Below are positions 43,989 through 52,635 of a stretch of DNA of 59,468 nt, one piece after another. The stretch is from assembly GCA_902593075.1 (NCBI GenBank), contig CACJHA010000003.1:1-59468 (forward strand), in the 5' to 3' direction. How positions within the stretch are numbered: the first letter of the stretch is position 1; each line of letters starts with the position of its first letter. The notes under the pieces were generated by a model. That model was not told the DNA's origin and searched no databases. It worked only from the letters and a program-made list of their open reading frames with translations. The translations under genes were made by a program, and so were the position numbers. Origin of the DNA: an uncultured Bacteroidota bacterium (lineage in GTDB: Bacteria; Bacteroidota; Bacteroidia; Flavobacteriales; Flavobacteriaceae).

Positions 43989-44589
43989 GTTTAATTTTTA
44001 ATTTATAGAACAAATAATTCATTTCAGAGGCAATTTTTTCAGAAGTTTTTTTGTACTTATTTTTTTCAGTTTTTGACTTATCGTATTTTTTTGGATCTTC
44101 ATATGGAAGAGAAAATTTAATTTCAGAGCCCTCAACCAAAGGACAATTATTTTCTGCATCAGAGCAAGTCATAATTGCAGCGAATTCATTTTTTGGATTT
44201 TCAAAATCGTAATAAAACTTTGAGAAATAATTACCAAGACTTAGATTTTTTAACTTTATGGAATAAATGGGGTTGTTACACTCTTTAAAACTAATATTGA
44301 AACCATAATCTCGTATGTTATTCACTACACTTTTGTATACTTCTGTTTCAACAGTACCTCCAGAATAAATACCACATTTAACATTGTAATAATTAGAAAA
44401 AAAAGTTGCCCAAAACTGACAAAATTGACTTCTTCTTGAATTGTGAGTGCATATAAAATTTAGTTTAGAAATTTTATTTTCAGATCTTTTTTTATTTATG
44501 TAATTGATAATTTCGTTTAACACAATAGCTCTTTTATTTGAAACTTCCATTTCAAAAATCATGTCAATTATTTTTATATTGTTTAGCAT
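43975..44589 (-). CDS. Low-molecular-weight phosphatase/arsenate reductase-like protein
   Basis: A 204-residue protein from the ATG at 44589 (a TTG six codons earlier is possible). The P-loop CX5RS motif is Cys47 to Arg53 in NFICTHNSRRSQ, the phosphate- or arsenate-binding loop of the LMW tyrosine phosphatase/ArsC family. FAAIMTCSDAENNCPLVEGSEIK and LPYEDPKKYDKS follow the pattern of the Bacteroidota protein-tyrosine-phosphatase-like branch, in which extra cysteines may give thiol-linked arsenate reduction. About 45 residues precede the loop, unlike the minimal fold. No arsenic resistance genes are near, so the substrate is open. Confidence 0.8.
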   Translation of the reverse strand: MLNNIKIIDMIFEMEVSNKRAIVLNEIINYINKKRSENKISKLNFICTHNSRRSQFCQFWATFFSNYYNVKCGIYSGGTVETEVYKSVVNNIRDYGFNISFKECNNPIYSIKLKNLSLGNYFSKFYYDFENPKNEFAAIMTCSDAENNCPLVEGSEIKFSLPYEDPKKYDKSKTEKNKYKKTSEKIASEMNYLFYKLKIKHDYS

Positions 44590-44692
44590 TTTGGAATACT
44601 CTTTCAAATTAAAACAATTATTCTCAAAATTTAGATTAATTTAAAATATTGTAGATTAAGAGAAGTTTAATTGTCAATAAATTATTTTAAAA

Positions 44693-45580
44693 ATGAAACA
44701 AATAGCCGTTATAGGTGCAGGAACAATGGGTATAGGGATTGCTCATATTATGGCTCAGTTTGGGTTAAAAGTAAGTTTGATTGATTTGAATGAAAAAATA
44801 TTAACAGAATCAAAAAAAATAATTTCCATTAATATTGACAGGCAAATAAGAAAAGGAACAATTAATGAGAAACAAAAAAAAAATATACTATCAAACATAA
44901 TATTCACAAAAGAATTTAATGAATCTGTCAAAAATGTAGAACTAGTTGTTGAAGCCGTTCCTGAAAATTTTAAACTGAAAAAGAAGTTAATTAAAGATTT
45001 AGATTTGATATGTAAAAGTGACGTTATAATTTCATCCAATACATCCTCATTATCTATATCAAATCTAGCACACAAAACTCGTTATTCAGACAGGATTATA
45101 GGTATGCATTTTATGAATCCGGTTCCAGTAATGCCATTAGTTGAAATAGTTGTTGGTAATAGAACAAGTGAAAAAACCATTGATTCAATTAAAACTTTAA
45201 CTAAAAAAATTAATAAATCTCCTTTATTGGTTAAGGATTCTCCTGGTTTTGTTTCAAATAGAATTTTACTTCCTATGATAAACGAAGCAATTGAAACCTT
45301 ATCACAGGGTGTTGCAGATGTTTATAGTATTGATCAAATAATGAAACTAGGGATGGGACATCCTATGGGTCCTCTAAGATTAGCAGATTTAATAGGTTTA
45401 GATGTTTGTTTATCGGTTTTGAAAGTCTTAGAAAATGGTTTTGGTGAGAAAAAGTATTCACCAAATCAATTACTTATTAAAATGGTTGAAGAAGGTAATT
45501 TGGGATACAAGACTAAAAGGGGTTTTTATGGATATGATAAAGATGCAAAAAACCCTTATCCAATCAAATTTGCCACATAA
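44693..45580 (+). CDS. 3-hydroxyacyl-CoA (3-hydroxybutyryl-CoA) dehydrogenase
   Basis: NAD-dependent oxidation of 3-hydroxyacyl-CoA to 3-ketoacyl-CoA, 295 residues. The Rossmann start is IAVIGAGTMGIGIAHIMAQFG; the catalytic His lies in GMHFMNPVPVMPLVEI with Ser/Asn in SSNTSSLSI and the SPGFVSNRIL motif; the C-terminal domain has MKLGMGHPMGPLRLADLIGLD. It forms a functional set with thiolase upstream and etfBA downstream. A 72-base gap with an inverted repeat separates it from etfB. Confidence 0.95.
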   Translation: MKQIAVIGAGTMGIGIAHIMAQFGLKVSLIDLNEKILTESKKIISINIDRQIRKGTINEKQKKNILSNIIFTKEFNESVKNVELVVEAVPENFKLKKKLIKDLDLICKSDVIISSNTSSLSISNLAHKTRYSDRIIGMHFMNPVPVMPLVEIVVGNRTSEKTIDSIKTLTKKINKSPLLVKDSPGFVSNRILLPMINEAIETLSQGVADVYSIDQIMKLGMGHPMGPLRLADLIGLDVCLSVLKVLENGFGEKKYSPNQLLIKMVEEGNLGYKTKRGFYGYDKDAKNPYPIKFAT

Positions 45581-45593
45581 ATTGATTAAAAAA

Positions 45594-45637
45594 TTTTATT
45601 ATGCAAGAATAATACTTAAATTTAAAGCATAATAAAA
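45594..45637. promoter_or_regulatory. Perfect 11-bp inverted repeat upstream of etfB
   Basis: TTTTATTATGC (45594-45604) and GCATAATAAAA (45627-45637) are exact reverse complements separated by 22 bases, 15 bases before the etfB ATG. It could be a regulator site or an mRNA hairpin controlling etfBA relative to the dehydrogenase gene. The arms end in GC, so they are not simple AT repeats. Confidence 0.4.
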
Positions 45638-45652
45638 ACATTGTAAAGAAGA

Positions 45653-46399
45653 ATGAAGGTTTTGGTATGTATTAGTAGTGTTCCCGATACAACATCAAAA
45701 ATTAATTTTATTAAAAATGAAACTCAATTTGATAAATCTGGTGTACAGTACATCATAAATCCTAATGATGAATTTGGTTTAACTAGAGCAATCTGGTTAA
45801 AAGAAAAGGAAAGCTGTGAAGTACATGCTATATGTGTTGGTGGGATTGATACGGATCCTATACTTAGAAAAGCTCTTGCTATTGGGGCAGATCAAGCTTT
45901 TAGGGTTGACATAAATCCAATGGATGCCAATCAGGTTGCAAGAGAAATTTCTGATTTCATAAAGGACAAAGAATATAATCTAATAATTGCAGGAAGAGAG
46001 TCAATCGATTATAATGGCGGAATGGTTCCAGGAATGATCGCAACTTTGATAAACGCGAATTATGTCAGCAATTGCGTGAGTTTAGATGTGGATCAATCCA
46101 ATTTCAAAGCAACTAGAGAAACAGATGGGGGAAAAGAAGAAATATCTGGGATTCTACCTCTAGTTATTGGTGGGCAAAAAGGGCTTGTTGAAGAAAGTGA
46201 TTTGATAATTCCAAATATGAGAGGCATTATGATGTCAAGAAAAAAACCCTTGACGATTATTGAAGCTAAATTTCAAAAACTTCAAACAAAAACAGTGAAA
46301 TATGAAAAACTTCCACCAAAAGGTGAAGTAAAACTTGTAAACCCCGAAAATATAAATGATCTGATAGATTTGTTACATAATGAGGCAAAAGTAATTTAG
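45653..46399 (+). CDS. etfB: Electron transfer flavoprotein subunit beta
   Basis: A 248-residue EtfB that binds AMP and, with EtfA, carries electrons from acyl-CoA dehydrogenases to the quinone pool via ETF dehydrogenase. MKVLVCISSVPDTTSKI is the typical start; the nucleotide site reads LIIAGRESIDYNGGMVPGMIA and the C-terminal arm has RGIMMSRKKPL. It ends one base before etfA. No acyl-CoA dehydrogenase gene is in the window. Confidence 0.95.
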   Translation: MKVLVCISSVPDTTSKINFIKNETQFDKSGVQYIINPNDEFGLTRAIWLKEKESCEVHAICVGGIDTDPILRKALAIGADQAFRVDINPMDANQVAREISDFIKDKEYNLIIAGRESIDYNGGMVPGMIATLINANYVSNCVSLDVDQSNFKATRETDGGKEEISGILPLVIGGQKGLVEESDLIIPNMRGIMMSRKKPLTIIEAKFQKLQTKTVKYEKLPPKGEVKLVNPENINDLIDLLHNEAKVI

Positions 46400-46400
46400 T

Positions 46401-47351
46401 ATGGCGATTGTAGTTTATTTAGAAACAGAAAATGGGAATTTCAAAAAAAGTGCCTTAGAGGTATCTTCATACGGTAGAAAATTAGCTGATGAAACAAAAT
46501 CTAATTTGTATGGTATTGCTTTTAATTCAGATGAACCTCTTAAAATACAAAAATATGGGGTTGAAAAACTAATCAATATTAAAACTGATCATGTATTTGA
46601 TGCAAAAAGCTATGCTGATTTATTGTGTAAAACTTTTAAAGATCTTGAAGGAACACTTTTTATAACAGGATCTAGTGCGGATTCACGTTTTATTTTTCCT
46701 ATAGTGTCTATTTCTTTGGATGCAAGTTACGCGACTAATGTTATTGAATTTCCTTCGAGTATTTCCCCACTGATTTTAAAAAGAAGTGCATTTACAAACA
46801 AGGGATTCGTATTTACAGAACTTAAAACAAATTATAAAATTATAGGAATTTTAAATAATTCATTTGGGATATTTGAAAGTGAAAGTAAACTTGAAGTAAA
46901 AGATTATATTCCTGAAAGTCTAGAGTCAAATGTGCAAGTTGAATCTATTAAAGAAGATGAAGAAAAAATTTCTATAGCTGACGCTGAAATTGTGGTTTCA
47001 GGTGGCAGAGGTTTAAAAGGTCCAGAAAACTGGAATTTAGTTGAAGATTTAGCAAAAATATTAGGAGCTGCTACAGCTTGCTCAAAACCAGTTTCAGACA
47101 TGGGTTGGAGACCTCATAGCGAGCACGTAGGTCAAACAGGTAAGCCGGTGGCATCTAACTTGTATATTGCAATCGGGGTATCAGGTGCAATTCAGCATCT
47201 TGCGGGGATTAATGCTTCAAAATGCAAGGTTGTTATTAATAATGATCCGGAAGCACCTTTTTTTAAAGCGGCTGACTATGGAGTTATTGGTGATGCTTTT
47301 GAGGTAGTTCCAAAATTAATTGACGGATTAAAAAAATTTAAATCTAGATAA
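46401..47351 (+). CDS. etfA: Electron transfer flavoprotein subunit alpha
   Basis: A 316-residue EtfA, the FAD-binding partner of EtfB. The C-terminal FAD domain shows VVSGGRGLKGPENW, ACSKPVSDMGW, HVGQTGKPVASNLYIAIGVSGAIQHLAGI (split across 47126-47212) and INNDPEAPFFKAADYG, all standard. It lies one base after etfB. A 9-bp inverted repeat (47354-47362 with 47381-47389) follows the stop but lacks a U-run. Confidence 0.96.
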   Translation: MAIVVYLETENGNFKKSALEVSSYGRKLADETKSNLYGIAFNSDEPLKIQKYGVEKLINIKTDHVFDAKSYADLLCKTFKDLEGTLFITGSSADSRFIFPIVSISLDASYATNVIEFPSSISPLILKRSAFTNKGFVFTELKTNYKIIGILNNSFGIFESESKLEVKDYIPESLESNVQVESIKEDEEKISIADAEIVVSGGRGLKGPENWNLVEDLAKILGAATACSKPVSDMGWRPHSEHVGQTGKPVASNLYIAIGVSGAIQHLAGINASKCKVVINNDPEAPFFKAADYGVIGDAFEVVPKLIDGLKKFKSR

Positions 47352-47412
47352 AAATTATTTAGAATTCATTAATCCAAAAACTAAATAATATTTACTAAAA
47401 GTTTAAATATCA

Positions 47413-47420
47413 TATATTTG
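47413..47420 (+). promoter_or_regulatory. Candidate -7 box of the susCD promoter
   Basis: TATATTTG matches TAnnTTTG and lies 20 bases before the SusC-like ATG at 47441. It places the transcription start near 47427 and favours that ATG over the TTG at 47432. The -33 region (TTTA at 47391) is weak. Confidence 0.5.
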
Positions 47421-47440
47421 CAATTAACCAATTGCAATCA

Positions 47441-50434
47441 ATGAAAAAAATATTTTTATCATTTTCATTTATCATCTTTTTTATAACAATCCTTGTTGGT
47501 CAAAAAACGGTCACGGGTGTGGTTGTAGATGAAATTGGCATTCCATTACCAGGTGCTTCAGTTGTTGAAGTTGGTACTACTAATGGTGTGAGTACAGATT
47601 TTGATGGAAATTATACAATTGATATAGGTGAAAACTCTAGCTTAGAATTTAGTTTTGTTGGCTATGGATCTACTATAATTTTGGTAGGGGAACAAGATAA
47701 AATAGATGTGACGCTTAATCCTTCCAATGAGTTAGCAGAAGTCGTAGTCGTTGGCTATGGGTCTCAAAAAAAGGTAACTTTAACCGACAATGTTGCTAGA
47801 GTAACGTCTGAGGATTTAAGCGATGTCCCGACTCCAAACTTATTTAATGCAATCACAGGAAGAGTAGCGGGTGTACAAATTAATCAGACTAATGGTAAAG
47901 TCGAGGCTGGATTAAATTTTCGAATTAGAGGACAATCCAGTATAAGTGCAGGTTCAGACCCTTTGTACGTTTTGGACGGTGTGCCCTTAATTAATGATAA
48001 TGAGTCAAGTAATGGAGCTCCTACTAATCCGCTAATTACCTTAAACCCTTCTGAAATTGAGTCTATAGATATACTTAAAGATGCCTCTGCTGCGTCAATT
48101 TATGGGTCAAGAGGGGCAAACGGTGTAGTTATTATAACAACAAAAAAAGGAAGATCCGGAGAAGCTAGCTTCAATGTTAACTTCTCAAATGGGTTTAGTT
48201 CTCCGGCTAAAACAAGAGATTGGATGAATGCAGATGAATATATAGAAATATTTACAGAGGCTGCTGAAAATGGACTTGCCTATGGAGGATGGCCAGGAAA
48301 TGGTGCAGCTTACGTAGAAGCAAGGTTTGACAGGTACTCTGACTATACATGGCAAGAAGGAGCTTATGACACGGATTGGGAAAAAATGGCTTTAGTAGAT
48401 GGCTACACAAGAGATGCGGATATTTCTATGTCTGGGGGAAGTGATAAAACAAATTATTATTTTTCTGTATCCTACAATGATACAAAGGGAATAGTAAGAG
48501 GAAATGAATTGACAAAAATTAATGCTAGAACTAATATAAGCCACAATTTTTCAGATAAATTTTCATTATCGATGAATTTAGGTTTTAATAGGTCAAAAAT
48601 AGATCGAATAGCAAATGATAACGCCTTTGTAACTCCACTTCAGGCAATTGCTCAGGCTCCAATTTCACCAGCTTTTCTTGATGGGGAACCTTTTTCAAAT
48701 ACAGTTTATCCAAATTTTTTACTCGAGGATAAATATGGATTTTTCAATACTATAATTAGAAGGGCGACAGGAAAAATTTCAGGAGATTACAAAATTATCC
48801 CAAACTTAAAATTTACTTCAAGTTTTGCATTTGATTCCTATGCTCAAACTGAAGATCAGTTTAGAGGAAGTAAAACACCTTTTCAGTCTACTAACGGTGA
48901 AGGAACAGCTACCAATGTTCAGACGGAAAATTACATTTTTTCAAATTATCTCACCTATGATAAAAATTTTAATGAAGACCATGTTTTAAATGCTGTTTTA
49001 GGTACTGAATACAACGAGAGTAATAGACGTTTTACAAGTGTTCAAGGAGAACAATTTCCAACGGATGATTTTCAAACGTTATCGAGTGCAGCAGAAATCA
49101 CCTCAGGAAGTGGAAACGCTACTGCTTACAGTTTTGTTTCATATTTTTCAAGATTGACATATTCTTTTAAAAATAAATATTTGCTTAAGTTAGGACTACG
49201 TTATGATGGATCATCTCGATTTGGAAAAAATGCTCAGTATGGGACATTCCCTTCATTCTCTGCTGGATGGATTCTTTCTGAGGAAAGTTTTCTTAAAGAT
49301 AACGATGTAATTAATTTTTTAAAATTTAGAGCTAGCTGGGGGCAAGTTGGGAATGCTGAAATTGGAAACTTTGCTTCGCGAGGTTTATTTGGTGGAGTTT
49401 CATATAATCAAAGACCAGGGATTGCTCCAATTCAGGCTGAAAATGCGCAACTTTCATGGGAAAGTTCAGCGCAAACAGATATTTCTTTACAGTTTGGAAT
49501 TCTGGAAAATAAAATTTCAGGAGAAATAACATATTATAATAAGGATACTGATAACCTTCTTTTTGATCAGCCTCTTCCGCTTTCTTCTGGAGCTTCAAGT
49601 ATCACAAAAAATATTGGTAGACTTAAGAACTCAGGTTTTGAATTCTTATTGGATACTAAAAATATTACAAAGGAAGATTTCAATTGGAAAACAAGTTTTA
49701 ATATTGGGATTAATACTAGTGAGGTAGTTACCTTACCTGGAGGTAATGATGTTATAAATTCTAGAAATATTCTTAGGGAAGGAGAAGCACTTTATTCTTT
49801 TTATTTACCTGAGTACGCAGGTGTTGACTCTCAAAATGGAGATGCCCTTTATTATGTAAACACCGAAGAAAATGGAACATTAAATAAATCTACTACTAAC
49901 GAATACACTGATGCTGAAAGGATAGTTGCTGGAAATCCACTACCTGAATTTATTTTTGGTTTTACAAATACATTAAACTATAAAAATTTTGATTTCACCA
50001 TGATTTTCCAAGGAGAATTTGGAGCTAGTATATATAATTCTGCTGGAAGATTTCAATCTGCAAATGGTGACTGGTTTGATAATCAGACCAAAGACCAGCT
50101 CAATAGATGGCAAAACCCTGGAGATGAAACTGATGTTCCTCAAGCAAGACTAGGATGGTCAAATGGAACGGGTCATTCAACAAGATATCTTGAAGATGCT
50201 GATTTTATTCGACTACGAAATCTAACTATTGGATATAATTTCCCAGGTAAAATAAATGAAAGGTTAAAATTAAAAAATGGAAGAGTTTACTTGTCAGGAT
50301 TTAATCTTTTAACCTTCACAAATTATTCTGGATACGATCCAGAATCTAGAACAGATGCTGGAGGAATTGGACAAGTATTTTATTCAGCTCCTTCAGCTAG
50401 AACTATATCAATTGGTTTAAACTTAGGTTTTTAA
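47441..50434 (+). CDS. SusC/RagA-type TonB-linked outer-membrane transporter
   Basis: Outer-membrane importer barrel of 997 residues for oligosaccharides or peptides, working with the SusD-like lid. A signal peptide (MKKIFLSFSFIIFFITILVG) is followed by a carboxypeptidase-regulatory-like domain (VTGVVVDEIGIPLPGASV). Next come the TonB-box-like VVVVGYGSQKKVTLT, the plug with the SusC signature DASAASIYGSRGANGVVIITT, and the barrel ending in SIGLNLGF with a terminal Phe. I start at the ATG at 47441. SusD follows after 7 bases. No glycoside hydrolase, sulfatase or peptidase is linked, so the ligand is unknown. Confidence 0.95.
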   Translation: MKKIFLSFSFIIFFITILVGQKTVTGVVVDEIGIPLPGASVVEVGTTNGVSTDFDGNYTIDIGENSSLEFSFVGYGSTIILVGEQDKIDVTLNPSNELAEVVVVGYGSQKKVTLTDNVARVTSEDLSDVPTPNLFNAITGRVAGVQINQTNGKVEAGLNFRIRGQSSISAGSDPLYVLDGVPLINDNESSNGAPTNPLITLNPSEIESIDILKDASAASIYGSRGANGVVIITTKKGRSGEASFNVNFSNGFSSPAKTRDWMNADEYIEIFTEAAENGLAYGGWPGNGAAYVEARFDRYSDYTWQEGAYDTDWEKMALVDGYTRDADISMSGGSDKTNYYFSVSYNDTKGIVRGNELTKINARTNISHNFSDKFSLSMNLGFNRSKIDRIANDNAFVTPLQAIAQAPISPAFLDGEPFSNTVYPNFLLEDKYGFFNTIIRRATGKISGDYKIIPNLKFTSSFAFDSYAQTEDQFRGSKTPFQSTNGEGTATNVQTENYIFSNYLTYDKNFNEDHVLNAVLGTEYNESNRRFTSVQGEQFPTDDFQTLSSAAEITSGSGNATAYSFVSYFSRLTYSFKNKYLLKLGLRYDGSSRFGKNAQYGTFPSFSAGWILSEESFLKDNDVINFLKFRASWGQVGNAEIGNFASRGLFGGVSYNQRPGIAPIQAENAQLSWESSAQTDISLQFGILENKISGEITYYNKDTDNLLFDQPLPLSSGASSITKNIGRLKNSGFEFLLDTKNITKEDFNWKTSFNIGINTSEVVTLPGGNDVINSRNILREGEALYSFYLPEYAGVDSQNGDALYYVNTEENGTLNKSTTNEYTDAERIVAGNPLPEFIFGFTNTLNYKNFDFTMIFQGEFGASIYNSAGRFQSANGDWFDNQTKDQLNRWQNPGDETDVPQARLGWSNGTGHSTRYLEDADFIRLRNLTIGYNFPGKINERLKLKNGRVYLSGFNLLTFTNYSGYDPESRTDAGGIGQVFYSAPSARTISIGLNLGF

Positions 50435-50441
50435 TTTAATT

Positions 50442-51758
50442 ATGAGAAAAATAACAGAAACTTTAATAATATTTATTTGTGTGATCTTATTTTCTTGCGA
50501 TCAAAAGTTAGACATTGAACCAGCACAAAGTATATCTGTAGACAAAGCACTATCGGAGGAAAACACAATAAAAAATATATTAATTGGGACTTATGAAGAA
50601 GCTGGGCAAAGTGCATCTTTTGGTGGGCGTAATCATGTTATTTCAGATTTGCTTGGAGCATCTGAGCAAATATCATGGGAGGGAACATTTTTAGAACCAA
50701 GACAAATTTTTACAAAAAATATTTTAGTTGATAATTCATTTGTTGAGGGATTATGGCAAAATTCGTATGAAGTTATCAATCAGGCAAACTTAGTTATTGA
50801 TAATATTTCAGTTATCAATCAAACAACTGAAAGTAATAGAGTTGAGGGTGAAGCTAAGTTTCTTAGGGCTCTTGCATATTTTGATCTTGTGAGACATTTT
50901 GGAGGTGTGCCTCTGAGAATAGAAGGAATTGTAGATTATAGCTCTGACCTCAACATACAAAGAAGCTCTGAAGAAGAAATCTACAATCAAATTATTTCAG
51001 ATTTAAATGACTCATACAACTTACTACCTCCGTCAAATGATTTTTTTGCGGATAAATATGCTGCAAAAGCTTTACTTGCAAGAGTATATCTTCAACGTTC
51101 AGAGTATAGCAACGCTTTAGATGCAGCTCACGATGTAATTGTAAATAGTGGCCACGAGTTAGCTGATACTTTCGCTGGCGCATTTAACAATGACGTTGAC
51201 GGAGTTGAAGATATCTTTGCATTTCAAGTTACTAGTCAAGGAGGAACCAACCAATGTATTATTTTTTATGCCTCTCAGTCAAATGGAGGAAGGCAGGGAG
51301 ATATTACTTTGCAACCAGCTTATTTTGAATTATTTGGAGACGATTTAAATGATGCGAGGTATTCTTTCAACTATGTCAGTCCAGATAATGGAGGAACTCT
51401 TACTTCAAAATTCACAAATCAGTATGGTAATGTACCAGTTCTTAGAATGGCGGAGATGCACCTAATTAGGGCTGAGTCAAATTTTAGACTTTCCAGTTCT
51501 GAAGGTATGACACCACTATCTGAGATAAATACTTTAAGAGCAAGATCTAATGCCAAACCGTTATCAGAGCTTAGTATTGACATAATTTTTAATGAAAGGC
51601 AGCTTGAGCTTGCTTTTGAGGGTCACCTTATACATGATCACAAAAGACTTGGTAAAAATGTTGGAAGTCTTCAATCTAATGATCCAAAATTATTACTGCC
51701 CATCCCACAAAGTGAAATGGACAGTAATTCAGAAATGGCACAAAATCCAGGGTATTAA
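50442..51758 (+). CDS. SusD/RagB-type nutrient-binding outer-membrane lipoprotein
   Basis: A 438-residue surface lipoprotein that caps the SusC barrel. The signal peptide ends in the lipobox ILFSC, then DQKLDIEPAQSIS, typical for RagB. TPR-like helices appear (GEAKFLRALAYFDLVRHFGGVPLR; YAAKALLARVYLQRSEYSNALDAA), and the C terminus has RMAEMHLIRAESNFR and INTLRARSNAKPLS with IFNERQLELAFEGHLIHDHKRLG, all family marks. It is at the short end of the family. A strong terminator follows immediately. Confidence 0.95.
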   Translation: MRKITETLIIFICVILFSCDQKLDIEPAQSISVDKALSEENTIKNILIGTYEEAGQSASFGGRNHVISDLLGASEQISWEGTFLEPRQIFTKNILVDNSFVEGLWQNSYEVINQANLVIDNISVINQTTESNRVEGEAKFLRALAYFDLVRHFGGVPLRIEGIVDYSSDLNIQRSSEEEIYNQIISDLNDSYNLLPPSNDFFADKYAAKALLARVYLQRSEYSNALDAAHDVIVNSGHELADTFAGAFNNDVDGVEDIFAFQVTSQGGTNQCIIFYASQSNGGRQGDITLQPAYFELFGDDLNDARYSFNYVSPDNGGTLTSKFTNQYGNVPVLRMAEMHLIRAESNFRLSSSEGMTPLSEINTLRARSNAKPLSELSIDIIFNERQLELAFEGHLIHDHKRLGKNVGSLQSNDPKLLLPIPQSEMDSNSEMAQNPGY

Positions 51759-51786
51759 AAAACCCTCAGAATAGAGGGTTTTTTTT
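51757..51786. terminator. Bidirectional rho-independent terminator after susD
   Basis: AAAAAACCCTC (51757-51767), loop AGAATA, GAGGGTTTTTT (51774-51784) with the T-run continuing to 51786. The A-run on the other arm gives a T-run on the minus strand, so it can stop both susCD and the opposing 248-residue protein gene ending at 51805. Confidence 0.9.
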
Positions 51787-51804
51787 ATGGTTTAAATATT
51801 ACCT

Positions 51805-52551
51805 TCACAATTTGGTGCTTAGTTCTTCCATGAATGTAAGTCTTTCAGTCGTTCTGCTATACATCTCAAGAGCATCGTTATAAAATCTAGCGTCTTTTCG
51901 ATATGCATTCCATCCAAACATTTCATTGTATAAGTCTTCAAGATTTTTATCTGTGCCTTGAAATTCTCCCATTTCTCCAAACTTATCAAAACCTCTACAT
52001 ATTATAAATTCATTGGTATTACCACCTGAAAGAACTCTAAAGACCCCTCTAATTCCTGTATGATTATATTTTTCTCTTACCATTTTTGTTCTTTGTAAGA
52101 AATTAAAAACATCCTGGTCTTGGCCCGGTTTAATAAACCTCCTTAAAACATACATGTGCTTGAAGGTAGTGTCAGGATTCCAGTTATGAGATACTGCAAC
52201 CAATCTTCTCCAAACTTTCCATCCTTCTTGACTCTCAATATACTGAGAAACATTGTCTCTCCAGTATTTTTGTTGTTTACCATTTGGATTTTGATTGTTC
52301 ATAAAATCCCAGTCTTTATATCCAACAACTCTTTGATATTGACCTTGTTTTTCACCATCTCTATACTGGAAAGTAAAAATAGCGTCTTCAGCATTTTTAT
52401 TAAACATTCTCGTTTTTTTTGCTGCTGCTTGCTCAAATTTTTCGGACATTCCTTTTTTTACTTTTAAATCATAAGACATCCATATTTCCTGTGCTTGTAT
52501 GTTTATAATACATAATACAAACAAAGAAAAAGACAAAATAGTTTTTTTCAT
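51805..52551 (-). CDS. Secreted protein with two similar ABM-like halves
   Basis: A 248-residue protein with a signal peptide (MKKTILSFSLFVLCIINIQAQ). I do not recognise a named family. Two halves look alike: WMSYDLKVKKGMSEKFEQAA near residue 24 and MYVLRRFIKPGQDQDVFNFL near residue 133 start with the same strand-helix pattern, and each is followed by a VVGYKDWDFM or ICRGFDKFGEM strand. This is the pattern of two fused ferredoxin-like (antibiotic-monooxygenase-type dimeric alpha-beta barrel) modules. Trp and aromatic residues are frequent. Function unknown; periplasmic location likely. Confidence 0.65.
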   Translation of the reverse strand: MKKTILSFSLFVLCIINIQAQEIWMSYDLKVKKGMSEKFEQAAAKKTRMFNKNAEDAIFTFQYRDGEKQGQYQRVVGYKDWDFMNNQNPNGKQQKYWRDNVSQYIESQEGWKVWRRLVAVSHNWNPDTTFKHMYVLRRFIKPGQDQDVFNFLQRTKMVREKYNHTGIRGVFRVLSGGNTNEFIICRGFDKFGEMGEFQGTDKNLEDLYNEMFGWNAYRKDARFYNDALEMYSRTTERLTFMEELSTKL

Positions 52552-52635
52552 TTTAAATTGATTTATAGTTAATATTAATCAAATTAAAAAATAAATTGAA
52601 TATTTAACCCCTATTCAAATTTTTATTTAACTTCA

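Noticed and set aside
45435-45632. Plus-strand open frame of 65 residues at the end of the dehydrogenase gene
   Set aside because: It overlaps the well-conserved C terminus of the 3-hydroxyacyl-CoA dehydrogenase in another frame and has no recognisable features.
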